Below, piece by piece: positions 47,901 to 57,477 of a stretch of DNA of 64,000 bases; the first letter of the stretch is position 1; every line of letters begins with the position of its first letter. The notes under the pieces are model-generated. The model had not been told where the DNA came from and did no database searches. It was given only the letters and a program-made list of their open reading frames with translations. The stretch spans positions 20,958,698 to 21,022,697 of the forward strand of contig NC_044024.1 of NCBI RefSeq assembly GCF_900496995.4, read 5' to 3'. Position numbers and translations under genes: made by a program. The DNA is from Aquila chrysaetos chrysaetos. Lineage: Eukaryota > Chordata > Aves > Accipitriformes > Accipitridae.

Positions 47901-50871
47901 TAGTGGTCAACTTGATTTAGGGGCTTATAATCAAATTCTTATTTGATAAAATACTTTTTCCTCTAAAAATGCAGCCTTAATAGGAAGCTAGAATTGCTTA
48001 AGTCCTCGTTGCTTTTTCAGGGGAGACTTGTAACAACGCTGACAATTATCACTTGAGTAATCAAGATGAATAAACATTAAATTAAAGCTAATGTAATCAT
48101 TGAAGTTTAATAGTAAGTTGGTCAGACAAATGCTCTACTATTGCACAAATAGCTAACTGGATTAACTGAAAAAGATAAAGTAGGTTTAACAACTATTTAT
48201 ATTCAAGATGTATTCTTTACCCTCGAAACTTTAAAGAAAAAGTAGTGCTAAAATTCATTCATTCACTTATTCACTGAGTAAGAGTAACTTAAAATAAAAT
48301 GCTCTTAATGTGTGTAAATTTCTTTTGCTGCTTGTTTTATGCTCTTCTACTCTTTAACGTCATATCCTTTCCTTTCAGATACAAAGGTCTTGCGGTATTA
48401 TTTTAATCTGGGATTGCAAGTAAGTGCTTTTAAAATGAGTATAGAAAGTTGCCTCTGAAAACTGCTGGTTTTCTTGACAAATGTACTGATGTATTTAAGA
48501 CTTCCAAGCATGCTAAATGTACATCCTGTGCACTTGACTATTAATACATATAGGCTTGCTTGGTGGAGATTATCAGCTCAGGAAGTAAAGTTCTAACTCC
48601 AAATGTGAAGCATATTAGTATGTGTGTTTAGTTGTTTTACTTTGGGTTGTGGTGGTGGTTTGTTTTTGTTTTTGTGGAGAACGGTGGATAAATACTGTTT
48701 TTTCCCTCAAGATAAGGGAGGAACCTGAGCCATTCTTAAGAAAAGGTGTGTACCTAGACAAGGCATCAAAGACCATTTAGAGATGTGTGGTTTGAGTCTT
48801 CTAGGACCTGTACAACAGTGTTCAGACTGGTTAGCACTATTTCTTCATGTTCTGTGACCTCTTGCTCTGCTGAAGAGTTGTCTCTGCACCAGCAGTCATA
48901 TGCAGTGTCAGTGCTGCTGCTGCTCAGGGCAGTAAAAGAAGTAATGTCAGCTTCTTCAACTGAAGAAATGGGAAAAATCTCTTTGAATATGACAAAGTTG
49001 ATAGGTGGGAATCTTTCTCTGTAAAGACTTCTGACACAACAGCAATGTGGAACTGAGGTGGCTATTGCTGCAGGTATTGCAGTATGTTTTCTGGTAGGCA
49101 GTATTGGGTTGTTTTGGTGTGTGTAGTATCTTAAGGGGCTAGGAAGGAAAAAATGCACTTCTTGGGAGCTTTAGATCTGAAACTAGTAGTGATTTGGAGG
49201 AGGGGTGGAGAGTATGTGGTTGTATGCATGACCTTGTGGGTTTTTTTTTTTTCCTTTTCTCCAAGTATTATCATCAGAGCTATTGGCCTTCCATGGTGTA
49301 TGTACAGCCAGCGCTGCCACCATCGCCTGTGGAAGTTTATCCGGCATATGCTGAGCCAGCTCCTGTCCTAGATCAGTCAGTACCTCAGGTCTACACTGAT
49401 GCTGGGCGAACTGAAGTCCACCACGTTCCCTTGGAAGCACCTGCAAATGGTTAGTATTTGAGTGTAATACCACAGACACAGCTAATGAGAAGTGAGGGAA
49501 CAGGTTTTTGGAGTGTGCCTGCTCCATAGGAGCTGCTTGCCTGCAGCTTTGCTATCCTGTAGGAAGTGTGAGGTTGGGAGGACATAGGGTATGCCTTGTA
49601 AGGGGTTATCACAAGTTCCTCTGCCATCTGTGGTACTACTTGAAGTATGTCGGAGTCGCTGGTGTAGCCACCAGTGTGTAAAGGGCTTTCTAAAGCCATA
49701 AAAGGGAAGAAGTAATCCTTTCTAGGCCTGTACTAGGTACGCTACCTTTAACTTGGGGGAACTCTGTCTAAAACTGTGAAGGAATCTCTTTGCTTACTGA
49801 TAAGCAAATGACGGTATCAAAACAGACTGCCTGTATTTGAAGTAAAGGAGGCAGTTGAGTTTTGGCAAGCACTGAGCACTGGTACTTCAACTCCAGGGGA
49901 ATTTTTAAAAGGAAGATGTTGCAAACCTTGGTTTTAGGCTCAGCATGCTGAGCTGTTACCTCTTGAGTAGCCATTATTGCTAGCTGTGTCTCTTACTGTG
50001 CATAAGATTTACAGCAAGACTTAGTTTCACCTGGCAGCTTTGTAGCAAGCTTGTAGATCCGCTTGGCAGGAAACAGGACAATTGTATTAAATGAGGAAAA
50101 AGATGTCAAAAAGGTCAGATGCCTAGCTCATTAAAATCTATGGAACATGGCAAACTGTTGGAAAGGAGTGCATCATAACAAAACTGTTGCTCAGAGGCAT
50201 ACAGGCTTATTGCTCTGCTAATGCTTCCACCTGTTCAGCTAGGGTGGTTCTTTTGCATAGATTAGTATCATATGGTCAGAGATCAAACAGGGAAATAATA
50301 TATTAGCTCTCTATCTGAGTTTGTCTTGAAAGCTGATGCTCCAAAGCAGAAGGCAGCTAAGCAATTCTTGAAACAGGGTTTAGTGAGAAGATGAGCAAGT
50401 TTGTCCTCTAGTCTAACTTGGAACCCAAAATGATTGACCCCTCCATTAGAAGGGACATATATGGGCATAAAATTGGCATCTAAATGGCTTTTCCCTTTTG
50501 GCCACCACAATAATGCTGTGTTCATGGTAATGAAAGTCTGCATAAAAAAGGCCATAGATATGGTAAAATATGGTGTGTGTGTGTATTTTGTTCTGTTCTT
50601 TTAAGGTAACTTTCAAAATGCAGAGCCTCCACCCCTGTCTTACGGGCCAGTATATTACCCAGTCGTGTCGGACCCCTTCAGCCAGCAATCTCTTCCTGGG
50701 TTTGATTCTTTAGTACCTGCCTATCGCTATATTAGTGCCTGGCATCCAGTAAATGCACCATATGGAAATGCTCCACAAATTGCTAATGCTGTAAGTTCTG
50801 GACCGCTGCACCAAGTCACCTATATTGCCTCACCTAACCCTGCACCTCATGATGTGCCTCAAGGAATGTAA
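25347..50871 (+). CDS. ALG13: ALG13 long-form C-terminal part: OTU + Tudor + Pro-rich protein (905 aa)
   Basis: Twenty-four exons join in frame to 2,718 bases (905 codons plus stop). Orthologous to the C-terminal part of long human ALG13 (1137 aa), recognised from the conserved run [36 protein letters not shown] and the VPQGM C-terminus. OTU cysteine-protease domain about residues 28-150: catalytic-type Asp36, Cys39 (DASCLFR) and His142. Tudor domain about 290-350 (YYLGDKCQV ... YYNAHIQEV). Then a basic/low-complexity middle, an acidic EEEEE patch near residue 585 and a Pro/Ser/Thr/Tyr-rich tail. OTU family members remove ubiquitin, but activity for ALG13 is not well established. The start at 25347 has A at -3; an in-frame ATG at 25209 (G at -3, G at +4) would add 46 residues. 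A fusion through ALG13 exon 3 would give 1039 aa. No membrane segment. Confidence 0.93.
25883..25966 (+). CDS. ALG13: OTU-Tudor exon 2 (28 codons)
   Basis: Codes [19 protein letters not shown] and onward, the helix after the OTU active-site loop. Acceptor TTTTTTCAG, donor GTAAGT, phase 0. The 973-base intron after it is T/G-rich near 26400-26580 with a C9-type run; no exon seen there. Confidence 0.93.
26940..26990 (+). CDS. ALG13: OTU-Tudor exon 3 (17 codons)
   Basis: Codes [17 protein letters not shown], a typical OTU helix. Acceptor TGTTTAAAG, donor GTAAGA, phase 0. The following 740-base intron contains a T-run at about 27088-27104 and the perfect hairpin at 27108-27129. Confidence 0.93.
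27108..27129. repeat. Perfect 9-bp hairpin in intron
   Basis: GAGACCCCA, loop ATCC, TGGGGTCTC. The arms are exact complements and GC-rich, and sit three bases after a long T-run. May be chance, or part of a short repeat. No known RNA recognised. Confidence 0.7.
27731..27777 (+). CDS. ALG13: OTU-Tudor exon 4
   Basis: Codes [15 protein letters not shown] plus two bases (phase 2). Acceptor TTGCATAG, donor GTAAGC. Length 47. The 944-base intron that follows shows no exon or known repeat. Confidence 0.92.
28722..28794 (+). CDS. ALG13: OTU-Tudor exon 5
   Basis: Completes Lys108 and codes [20 protein letters not shown] and FEDK, an OTU core strand region. Acceptor CTACCTAG, donor GTGAGG, phase 0. 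Confidence 0.93.
28795..30626. other. Intron, 1.8 kb
   Basis: No exon, RNA gene or recognisable mobile element. Ends in a remarkable T23 run (30590-30612), CTTT and eight C residues directly before the AG acceptor. Confidence 0.7.
30627..30708 (+). CDS. ALG13: OTU-Tudor exon 6 (catalytic His)
   Basis: Codes [20 protein letters not shown] and ENAAICQ plus one base. His142 (30654-30656) in HYDSVY is the OTU catalytic histidine position. Donor GTAAAC, phase 1. Confidence 0.94.
30864..30930 (+). mobile_element. CR1 3' tail fragment (sense)
   Basis: GGTATTGGACCAAATGACTT, CCAGAGGTCCCTTCTTCCCA and ATTATTTTATGATCCT follow the order of the CR1 3' terminus (TTGGACTAGATGACC ... GGTCCCTTCCAACC ... ATTCTATGATTCT). 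It lies in the 358-base intron between exons 6 and 7. Only the extreme 3' end is recognisable. Confidence 0.8.
31067..31247 (+). CDS. ALG13: OTU-Tudor exon 7
   Basis: Codes [20 protein letters not shown] and on through a Ser/Asn/Lys-rich linker ([18 protein letters not shown]) after the OTU domain. Acceptor TTGTTCAG, donor GTAGTT, phase 2. The 898-base intron after it has no recognisable feature. Confidence 0.94.
32146..32221 (+). CDS. ALG13: OTU-Tudor exon 8
   Basis: Codes [18 protein letters not shown] and KQGIEEEK, an acidic linker that is poorly conserved with mammals. Acceptor ATTACTTAG, donor GTTTGT (weak), phase 0. Frame with both neighbours supports it. Confidence 0.88.
32951..33059 (+). 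CDS. ALG13: OTU-Tudor exon 9
   Basis: Codes [20 protein letters not shown] and [16 protein letters not shown], one of the most conserved blocks of vertebrate ALG13, just before the Tudor domain. Donor GTATCT, phase 1. The 1.2-kb intron after it ends in a TTTA-repeat polypyrimidine tract. Confidence 0.94.
34264..34328 (+). CDS. ALG13: OTU-Tudor exon 10 (Tudor start)
   Basis: Codes [20 protein letters not shown] and CQ, the entry to the Tudor barrel. Acceptor TTTTTTAG, donor GTTGGT, phase 0. Confidence 0.93.
35231..35331 (+). CDS. ALG13: OTU-Tudor exon 11 (Tudor core)
   Basis: Codes [20 protein letters not shown] and [13 protein letters not shown] plus two bases; the YYNAHI strand and acidic VEELAE end are typical Tudor. 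Acceptor CTCTCCAG, donor GTAAGC, phase 2. A consensus-like donor also lies inside the exon at 35250-35257. Confidence 0.94.
35957..35991. repeat. T35 homopolymer in intron
   Basis: Thirty-five consecutive T residues about 140 bases before exon 12. No associated SINE body or target-site duplication recognised. Probably length-variable. Confidence 0.9.
36135..36262 (+). CDS. ALG13: OTU-Tudor exon 12
   Basis: Codes [20 protein letters not shown] through GGYFSGI plus one base. Finishes the Tudor fold ([11 protein letters not shown]) and enters the basic middle region ([10 protein letters not shown]). Acceptor CTGTGTAG, donor GTTTGT, phase 1. Confidence 0.93.
36973..37210 (+). CDS. ALG13: OTU-Tudor exon 13
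   Basis: Codes [20 protein letters not shown], then a Pro/His/Gly/Tyr-rich low-complexity stretch to RGFGMP. The [17 protein letters not shown] block is conserved with mammals. Acceptor ACTGCAG, donor GTATGA, phase 2. Confidence 0.94.
37375..37488 (+). CDS. ALG13: OTU-Tudor exon 14
   Basis: Codes [20 protein letters not shown] and [18 protein letters not shown] plus two bases. [10 protein letters not shown] and GKRCYQSYD match the mammalian protein. Donor GTAAGT, phase 2. Confidence 0.93.
37701..37857 (+). CDS. ALG13: OTU-Tudor exon 15
   Basis: Codes [20 protein letters not shown] through DTAFPTLP. Contains a short SR-like patch (SYSRSRRQM) and the conserved [19 protein letters not shown]. 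Acceptor TTTTTAAAG, donor GTAAGT, phase 0. Confidence 0.93.
37858..39876. other. Intron, 2.0 kb
   Basis: Contains a T26 run at 37948-37973 and no recognised repeat family or exon. A 100-codon frame at 38936-39238 starts at a non-ATG codon, has no splice context and resembles nothing known. Confidence 0.65.
39877..40009 (+). CDS. ALG13: OTU-Tudor exon 16
   Basis: Codes [20 protein letters not shown] and on to the acidic [11 protein letters not shown] patch, plus one base. Acceptor TTTTTAG, donor GTGAGT, phase 1. Confidence 0.92.
40468..40503 (+). CDS. ALG13: OTU-Tudor exon 17 (36-base small exon)
   Basis: Codes [12 protein letters not shown] plus one base. Supported by homology to the mammalian GRYHEEYLY segment and by phase (1 in, 1 out), so it can be skipped without a frameshift. 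Acceptor CCTTGTAG, donor GTAAGT. Confidence 0.88.
40637..40692 (+). CDS. ALG13: OTU-Tudor exon 18
   Basis: Codes [19 protein letters not shown], matching the mammalian PDYETSGVYSTTASTANL segment. Acceptor CCTCCAG, donor GTAAGC, phase 0. The 631-base intron after it has nothing recognisable. Confidence 0.9.
41324..41386 (+). CDS. ALG13: OTU-Tudor exon 19
   Basis: Codes [21 protein letters not shown] (21 codons, symmetric phase 0, so skippable in frame). The SVSPRD...SY..PQK pattern matches mammals. Acceptor CCCTTCAG, donor GTAGTA. Confidence 0.9.
41744..41912 (+). CDS. ALG13: OTU-Tudor exon 20
   Basis: Codes [20 protein letters not shown] through SPLSIGRP plus one base, a Ser/Thr/Ala/Pro-rich, presumably disordered stretch. 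Acceptor TTTTCCAG, donor GTAGAG, phase 1. Confidence 0.91.
41913..43214. other. Intron, 1.3 kb
   Basis: C-rich patch near 41985-41998; otherwise unremarkable. No exon or mobile element recognised. Confidence 0.65.
43215..43337 (+). CDS. ALG13: OTU-Tudor exon 21 (NAGNAG acceptor)
   Basis: Codes (A)[19 protein letters not shown] through [14 protein letters not shown]. The acceptor is TAGCAG: using TAG starts at 43215 and includes an extra Ala, using CAG starts at 43218. The mammalian sequence after GRP begins with Val, which favours CAG. The long poly-proline run found here in human is reduced to PLPP and LPP. Donor GTAATG, phase 1. Confidence 0.9.
43338..48378. other. Largest intron of the gene, 5.0 kb
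   Basis: No exon is supported. The longest frames (43784-44068, 44168-44557 minus, 47524-47817 minus) resemble no known protein. Short A or T runs are present; no CR1 or other named repeat recognised. Confidence 0.65.
48379..48419 (+). CDS. ALG13: OTU-Tudor exon 22 (41-base small exon)
   Basis: Codes [14 protein letters not shown], nearly identical to the mammalian protein. Acceptor CCTTTCAG, donor GTAAGT. Entered in phase 1, left in phase 0, so skipping would shift frame. Confidence 0.92.
49266..49449 (+). CDS. ALG13: OTU-Tudor exon 23
   Basis: Codes [20 protein letters not shown] through VPLEAPAN plus one base. [13 protein letters not shown] is the conserved block. Acceptor TTTTCTCCAAG, donor GTTAGT, phase 1. 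The 846-base intron before it has a 120-base frame-like patch at 48785-49024 without splice support. Confidence 0.92.
49450..50605. other. Last intron, 1.2 kb
   Basis: Short GT repeat near 50572-50584 just before the acceptor; nothing else recognised. Confidence 0.65.
50606..50871 (+). CDS. ALG13: OTU-Tudor exon 24 (terminal)
   Basis: Codes [20 protein letters not shown] through HDVPQGM and TAA. The [20 protein letters not shown] and VPQGM words match the C-terminus of human long ALG13. Acceptor TTCTTTTAAG. Confidence 0.95.
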
Positions 50872-51590
50872 ATCTGGGAGCTATAAGCTCACTTCTTGCC
50901 CTTGATTTTTCTTGTTTCTTGTTTGTCAACTCTTTGTGTTAATACTGTTTTGTAAATGCTACCCTGTCTTGGTGGGCTGGTTCAGTTGATTAAACTGCAT
51001 TCAAATTTTCATGTTTCTCTTTAGGTTTATGCTAGTGATTGTTGACTTGACAAGATGCTGTTTTAGTCAATTACATAGGAAAGCATAGGAAAAGAGTATA
51101 CATACACAAACTGTAGTGCAGGGAACACAAAGCTTGGTTTTGACTACATAAAATATGTGTAAAAACCATATGCTATCACTAAAGGAATGTTGCATCATGT
51201 ACCTCTGTGAGGGGTTGCACTGGAACACTGACACCTGGTTCTTGTTTAAGCACTGAAATAGGCTGTCATTACAGCTACAGGTAGAAATAGGGCACAGGGT
51301 TGTTAGAGGATAAAGGTGTTTGAAATAGGTTGGCTTTCTCAGATTTTGCAAAACAAAGCTCCTTTGCCATTAGTGGTCACATATTTGTAATAGCTGTATT
51401 TCTTCTGTCTAATTTCATTCTGCATAGGTTTTGTGACTCTTGAAAGTGTAAGACTACTGTTTTGATCTGTTGTATATTGCTGTATGTTTGTAAAATTTGT
51501 TTTGTGAAAGCTGTTGCACAAGTGGTGGTAGTCTTGGTGTTTAATTTGCACTGACAGCACAAAATAAAAGCATTGAACACATGAAAATGA
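50872..51590 (+). other. ALG13: 3' UTR of the long ALG13 transcript
   Basis: About 0.7 kb of AT-rich sequence from the stop to the first good poly(A) signal. The end is inferred from the AATAAA at 51563-51568; later alternative ends are possible. Confidence 0.7.
51563..51568 (+). terminator. ALG13: Poly(A) signal of the long ALG13 transcript
   Basis: AATAAA in CACAAAATAAAAGCATTG, followed within 35 bases by a GT/T-rich stretch (GAGTGGTTATTTATT), the usual downstream element. Confidence 0.8.
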
Positions 51591-54192
51591 GTGGTTATTT
51601 ATTACTGGCAGGTTACATTTCTGATGGTTGGACATCTGACAGCCTGGGCCAAAGAAATGTAGTTGTCTTGTGTGGGGTAAGGCTTCTTCAGCCTTCTTTG
51701 AGGAAGTAGCAAAAGCTTTCAGCGTGAGAAGGAGGTGCAGTGGAAAACTCTAGCTGTGTTTTTGTTGGTACGTTTAGGAAGGAAACATTTAGTCTGTGCA
51801 TGTGAACTGCAGTTCTTTCAAATGACTGTCTGCAGAGGCTCTGTCCTTGATAGAAACTTGCTCTGTACATGCAAAATCCACAAGGAGTGGGTGCAAGTTG
51901 GGCTCTGCCTGCAGTCCTTGGGGGCATCATGGTGGCATAGCCCTGTCCTGGGCTAACAGAGAAGGGGACCAGTGCGGGTTATGCCGGCTCAGTGCCAGAG
52001 GCCCTGAAAGGAGCAAAGACCCTTATTTAACAAATCTTCTTGACTTTCATGTGACTTCTGCATTTGGGTGTCTGAGCTGGATTTTGAAAGCTATGCCTGA
52101 CAGATCTTCTAGGGAATTTTGAGTCCTCCAAATTCAAACATAGCCTGTTTTAGATAAAGAGATGAAGTTTGTAGCTTCGGATAGTGGCACAATTGCCATT
52201 TGCCAAAGTTGAAATCAACTCTACGGGCCCATGCTACTGTTTAGTGATTTTTTTTTTTTTTTTTTTTTATTGTGGTGGTGAAAAGGTGATTGACTGCAGA
52301 ATTGGGAGGGGGAAAAAAGTAGATTTCCTTCAGTATCCCTTGTAAGTAATCATGTAAGCGGAAATGTAGTAGGAAAAAGTGGCTCCTTACAATTTTATCT
52401 TAAATTCATGCAGCACTTCTGGTGTTGATCCTATTTCCTTAAAACTCTTGAGACCTTTTTGTTTTTTCCTTTCATAAGAGAAGGTGGTAATATAATCCTC
52501 TGTCAGGAGGGTTGCAAGCTTGGCTTTTGGTTTGTCTCCTCAAATCTCTAATTGCTGTACATTTAACTTGGCAATTTAATAATGGCTTTTCAAGATGGAG
52601 GAGCCAGGTAGAAAGTCAAAGCATGATGAAAATGACACCCACATAGCTAATTTGATTATGAACCGCTGTGCTGTTTTAAAAACAAACAAACAAAAAAAAC
52701 CAAACCCAAACAGACCAAAGTAATTGGTGGCAGTTAGGACCGTGGCCATTGTATTTCTGCCTCTGGAGGAGCACTTGACTTGCCCAGACATTTCTCAGAA
52801 AAGGGAGAAGTTCCTACTGGATTTTTTTTCTCCGTTCTCTGAAGAGGCATTTACTAGACTAACCTCTTAAAGGAACCAGTAAAGCATGTGACTTATTTTA
52901 TGAACTTTAAAGTAGAACAGACTCAAGAAGTACAGTTTCCATGGTGGAGTCATGAAGTGTGTTTCCGCATCAGTCACGAGTGCCATCTGTCATATCCCAA
53001 ACAGTTGCTGTCAAGCACCGAAGTCAGTATCTTCTACTTTCAGGCTTTAGCTATGAATAATGCCTCCTTTCTTCTGCTGTCACTGAGGCAGCCTTGCTTT
53101 TTTTCTATACAAATGGTTATTCTAGCTAAGTGTTGGTCTCTTATCTTCTGGTATTAGTTTGTATCCTGAAGTCAACTTTTTTTTTTAATTGGAAACACTG
53201 ACTGATAATTCTGGTATGGAGTCAAGTTTTTTGTGTGTTCTTACCCTTCTAGTAGCTGGATTATTCAGCATTAGCTATGGCTATCGTGGCCGTGTTGGCC
53301 ACTTTGATAGACAGGAAAATTACATTAATTGATATAATAATGTATGTAATATGTGGCCAATTAACTTATTTATGGATTTGATACACACAGGTACCTCTGT
53401 GACTTGATAGATGTATTTTTGCCAGGGTTGTTGAGGCTCAAAATTAACTTCTTGAACTAGCAAGCAGGGGCTGTGGGGAACAGTTAGCAGCATGTCCTGG
53501 AGCTGGTTGATGGACGCTCTCTGTAGGTCAGGGAGTGCTGCATTCTTACTAACAGTAAAAGAGCTTAGAATTGTACAGAAATTTAAGTGAATGCTGGAGT
53601 CTTTTCTTTTGAATTCTGCTTTCCCGAGTTGTGTTGCACTGCAATAGCTCTACATCACTTACTAAAGCAGCTGCTAAAAAAGCCACAGCTCTACCTAAAA
53701 CACAGCTAACCTGCTTCATACGTCAGCCATTTCCTCATCTAGAAATTACTAGGTCTGGCTGCAGCATCCCTGTACTGATAATATTCCTAGTTTTGTGGTT
53801 AAGTGTTCTGGTGGCTAATTGCTAGAAAACAGTTGCCTCTTGAGAGGCTATAAGATAATTCACATCAAAATTACACAGAATTCTGGGGGTTATTTGGGGG
53901 GGGGGGGGTGTATGTGTATGTGTGGTCTGCGGGTGCCAAGATGTGGGCTCATGGTCTTTTTTTGTGGGGAACCCAGTGTCAGCCTGGTGATCATCCAAGC
54001 ACACTGATTATTGCTCTGTTACAATTTGGTACCACCCTAATGCTCTGGGTTTTTCATGCCCAGCAGAATTGTCATGAATGGGGGTAGTGGGATATAGCTT
54101 GCAGCTATAAGCATATTTTATCTTTAAATAGAAGCACAAAAAAATCCATGAGTATTGATTTCTATTGGGAACAATTATTTTCCTTCAGACTT

Positions 54193-54215
54193 TTTTCTTT
54201 CTTTCTTTCTTTCTT
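54193..54215. repeat. (TTTC)n microsatellite
   Basis: About five TTTC units after a T-run. Short enough to be of marker interest only. Confidence 0.85.
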
Positions 54216-54799
54216 GGGCTTCTTGAGGTATGTTGCATAATAAGTTTTAAAGCAAGGATTTGATCCTGAAATGTGTTTTTCATTTTTCTTTATTTTTGTG
54301 GACGGGTTTTCAGCCTTTGAAAGGGAGAACAGAAGAGTCGTGCAGCCAAGTCTGTGCTAGTCATGCTTGCCGCCTTCTTTTCCACACCATGTTTTTATAT
54401 ATGAAAGGCAGGGGCTCAAATTAAATTAACACCTGAAGGATGTGCAGGAAGGATCTGTGAGCTGGCAGTGCCACAGTGTGCTCTCTTTAGATGTGAGCAC
54501 TTCTGATTTCGTAGCCCTTATAAACAGCCTCAGAGCCGAGCCTTTTCTGAAACCGCAGGATGAAAGAAGCGGTGATCAACCGCAGTTCTTGTGCTTTGGG
54601 GTGTGAGCTTCTTGTCTTTTTGTCACTCTTCTAAACTGCTGCAAATCTTTCTGCCCTTAGAAGGAGCAGGCTTCCGTCTGGCTGTGTTTGCCTGCGGGTC
54701 ACCAGACACCAGAGCGTACTTCTGTTCTCTGAGCACCGCTTGCTACACGGTAAAGTAAAAGCATGGTATTTTGGCAGGGGCGCTTGGGTCTTGCACCAA

Positions 54800-54960
54800 A
54801 GGACGTGCCAAGCCCGTGCCCTGTTGCAGTCAGGCTGCGAGCGCTGCCGTCCTGGTGCGTACCCCGCTCCTCCTCTGTCCCACGCCACACAGCCCGCCTC
54901 CGCAGCCGGGGTATCGCTAGTCCTGCTTTAGTCTGTGTGTGTTAACGCCCCTTACGGTAC
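54800..54960. promoter_or_regulatory. Small CpG-richer patch
   Basis: A cluster of CpGs and GC-rich words in otherwise AT-rich intergenic DNA. Too short for a standard CpG island and no gene starts beside it. Could be a weak regulatory element or chance. Confidence 0.25.
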
Positions 54961-57458
54961 TGCTGTTTGCCAGAGGCATGAGTCTCTTTCTGAAGTCTTT
55001 TGAATTGTAAAATCCATCTGTTATTGAAGATAATTATTATAAATACTGTAGAGAAAAACCACGCCGATTCTGCCTGCCAGCAGCGTTAGCCTGCTGGGCT
55101 ATCACCGACTGTTGCTCCTGTGCTCTGTTTTCCCCTTGGTCACATAAGAACACCAAACCGATTCTTACAGCAAGTTGTTTTTCTAGCTCAGTTGTTTTGT
55201 TTTACTCTTAGCTTCCAGTGTTCTCTCTGCAGTGCTGCTGGATACCTTTCTCTTTTATAAAATTACACCATAGAAGACTGCATTATGTATGGAAGATATT
55301 CAACATAAAAATCCAGACCCAGACTTCCAAGTAACTGCTTTTTTCATAAGGGAGGAAGATAAACCCCTTGGACCAGGGCTTTATAGCTTTGAAATAAGAT
55401 CAGAGTTTAGATTTTGCAGGGTAGGCCTGGATCTAGAAACTCCTACACATGATCAAGTCACTGCTGCTTACCAGATTTCACAGTCAGCTGAGTTGCGGCA
55501 AGTATGAAATAGTTCAGCCAGTATGAGCCATAGGCTGAGAGCACGTACGCAGGCAGCTACTGCAATTTAGTCATCTCCGCCAGTGTGGTGATCTGCAGGA
55601 ACAGGAACATGTGCCTGAGTCCTGACGGAGTTTTTATGTGTTGGGTTCAGTTTATGGTAGTACTTTTATTCCAGAGGCTAAATCTTGCCTTCCCTGGAAC
55701 AGGTGAACGTTTTGCCACTAGCTTTGGGGTGCTGGGGTTTACCCCAAGATAAATGTCGTTCTGTTCTTATAGCTGTGACGACTGCTCAACTTTGTTGTGT
55801 GAGAGAAAATGGTCTTTTAAGAGAAAGTGAAATATCCTCTAATGATGAAATGAATGGACCATCTAACTCCCTCTACCCTTTCCTTTATATATTTTTCCTG
55901 TTCCCTACCCTGCCTATTTGCATTTTCCAATCAAATCTAAAACTATGGTTTCTGACTTCTTAAACCAGTACTTTTTTAATATGTATCATAGTTGAAAGCA
56001 AAAAATCTTAGTTCTAATGTTTGTGGTGATTATGTGAATGCGTGATTTATATTACTTTTCAGGAAGTGCGAGTAAGAGGATATAAAATACACTGCAACAC
56101 TTCTTCCCCTGCCTCCCACCTCCCTGGTCAATTCTGGTATTTTCTGCTGCAGCACATCTGTCTGCCTCTGCAGGGACAGCTGAGGGGATGGAAGTCATTT
56201 TCAGGTGCAGTTCAGTTCCCGTTTCTGGGATAGGAAGCCCAACTGGGGATTTGGGGTGCCTTAACTTTGAACTTTTAGGCTTTCTGATGTGAGTGGGAAT
56301 GTGCACATCCAACTTTGAAATGTCCTTTTCTATTAAAAAAAAAAAAAGTAGCCATCTGTCTTTATGTGGGTATTTAAAATTCTGTGGCTGTGGATCTGTG
56401 GTGCTGGGCTTTGCTACAGCTTTTGGCAGGGACTGTGTTTATTTCTGTGTGTGTCCACATTGTCTCTTTTGTGCAGAAGCCTTCTGTGTTTAAAGGAAAG
56501 GGATACTGCCATTGTTTAACTTGAGGAAACTTATTTTACTGGAGGCTTGACCAAGAGCCTCTGGTAGTTGATGGAAGCCTTTTGAAATGTATCTGCATGC
56601 CTCCAGTGCTTTAATGAGATTTGCTTGGACGACAGCTTTACGTGAGCAAATTACGTAAATACAGTTCTATGTTGTTGCTTAATGACTCTTTTACACTATT
56701 ACCTATGTTGCTGTATATTGCAGTGTGGCTGATGTAGTTGTGCTCATAGAAGGATATCTTTGGGGAGCAAATTAAAATGGAATTACACTTAGACTTCTTT
56801 GTACAGGAGTAGTTGCCTTCATGTGGTGCATTTTATTTACCAACACTTCCAGTGGTTTGCTATTTTCTGTTGTAGACAGGATATAATGAATGTTTTGGGG
56901 TTGTGGTTTTGTGTTGTTTTTTTTTTTTTTTTTTCCACAGCCAGGTGTTGTTCAGCTCTTGCCCATGAACACTCGCTCCAATTTGGGTGGCCAACTTCAT
57001 TGTAGGTAAGCTGTGCTGTGTCTTTTTTATGTAAATACCAATATAAGTTTCTGTAGAATTGGATCCCTTAAGTGCTCCTCTGACCACTGACAGCCCTTGA
57101 GAAGTCTGTGGTGAACTCAATCTTAAAAAACTATGAAATGTCAGATCTATTGCTGTTCATAAATGTTTATTATCAATAGGCAGCTGGAAATGTTACATCT
57201 GAAAAGGTAGAAACACCTTGAATTTCAATAGGCTTACATTTCTGGGAAAAAAATTAAATGCTTTTTATTTTTTTCAGTTTACAGTTAAGCTAAAAATACA
57301 CATAAAATAAATAATTTTATTTATTATGTACACCATTTCATTTTTACATGTTATACGAGGGTATGACATGGAGTCTGCACTACGGACAGAAGAGATGCAA
57401 GTAGAAAAGTACATAAAACTAAGCGTCTGTTTTTGCTTTTTGCTATTCTCCTTTTCTA

Positions 57459-57477
57459 CCCCCCCCCCCCCCCCCCC
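57459..57477. repeat. C19 homopolymer
   Basis: Nineteen consecutive C residues following a T/C-rich stretch. Likely unstable in length and a sequencing weak point; i-motif/G4-capable. Confidence 0.9.

Noticed and set aside
25347..50871. Assigning the OTU-Tudor gene to OTUD4, another OTU + Tudor-like family member
   Set aside because: The blocks [26 protein letters not shown] and the VPQGM C-terminus, and the position just downstream of the ALG13 transferase exons, fit ALG13 specifically.
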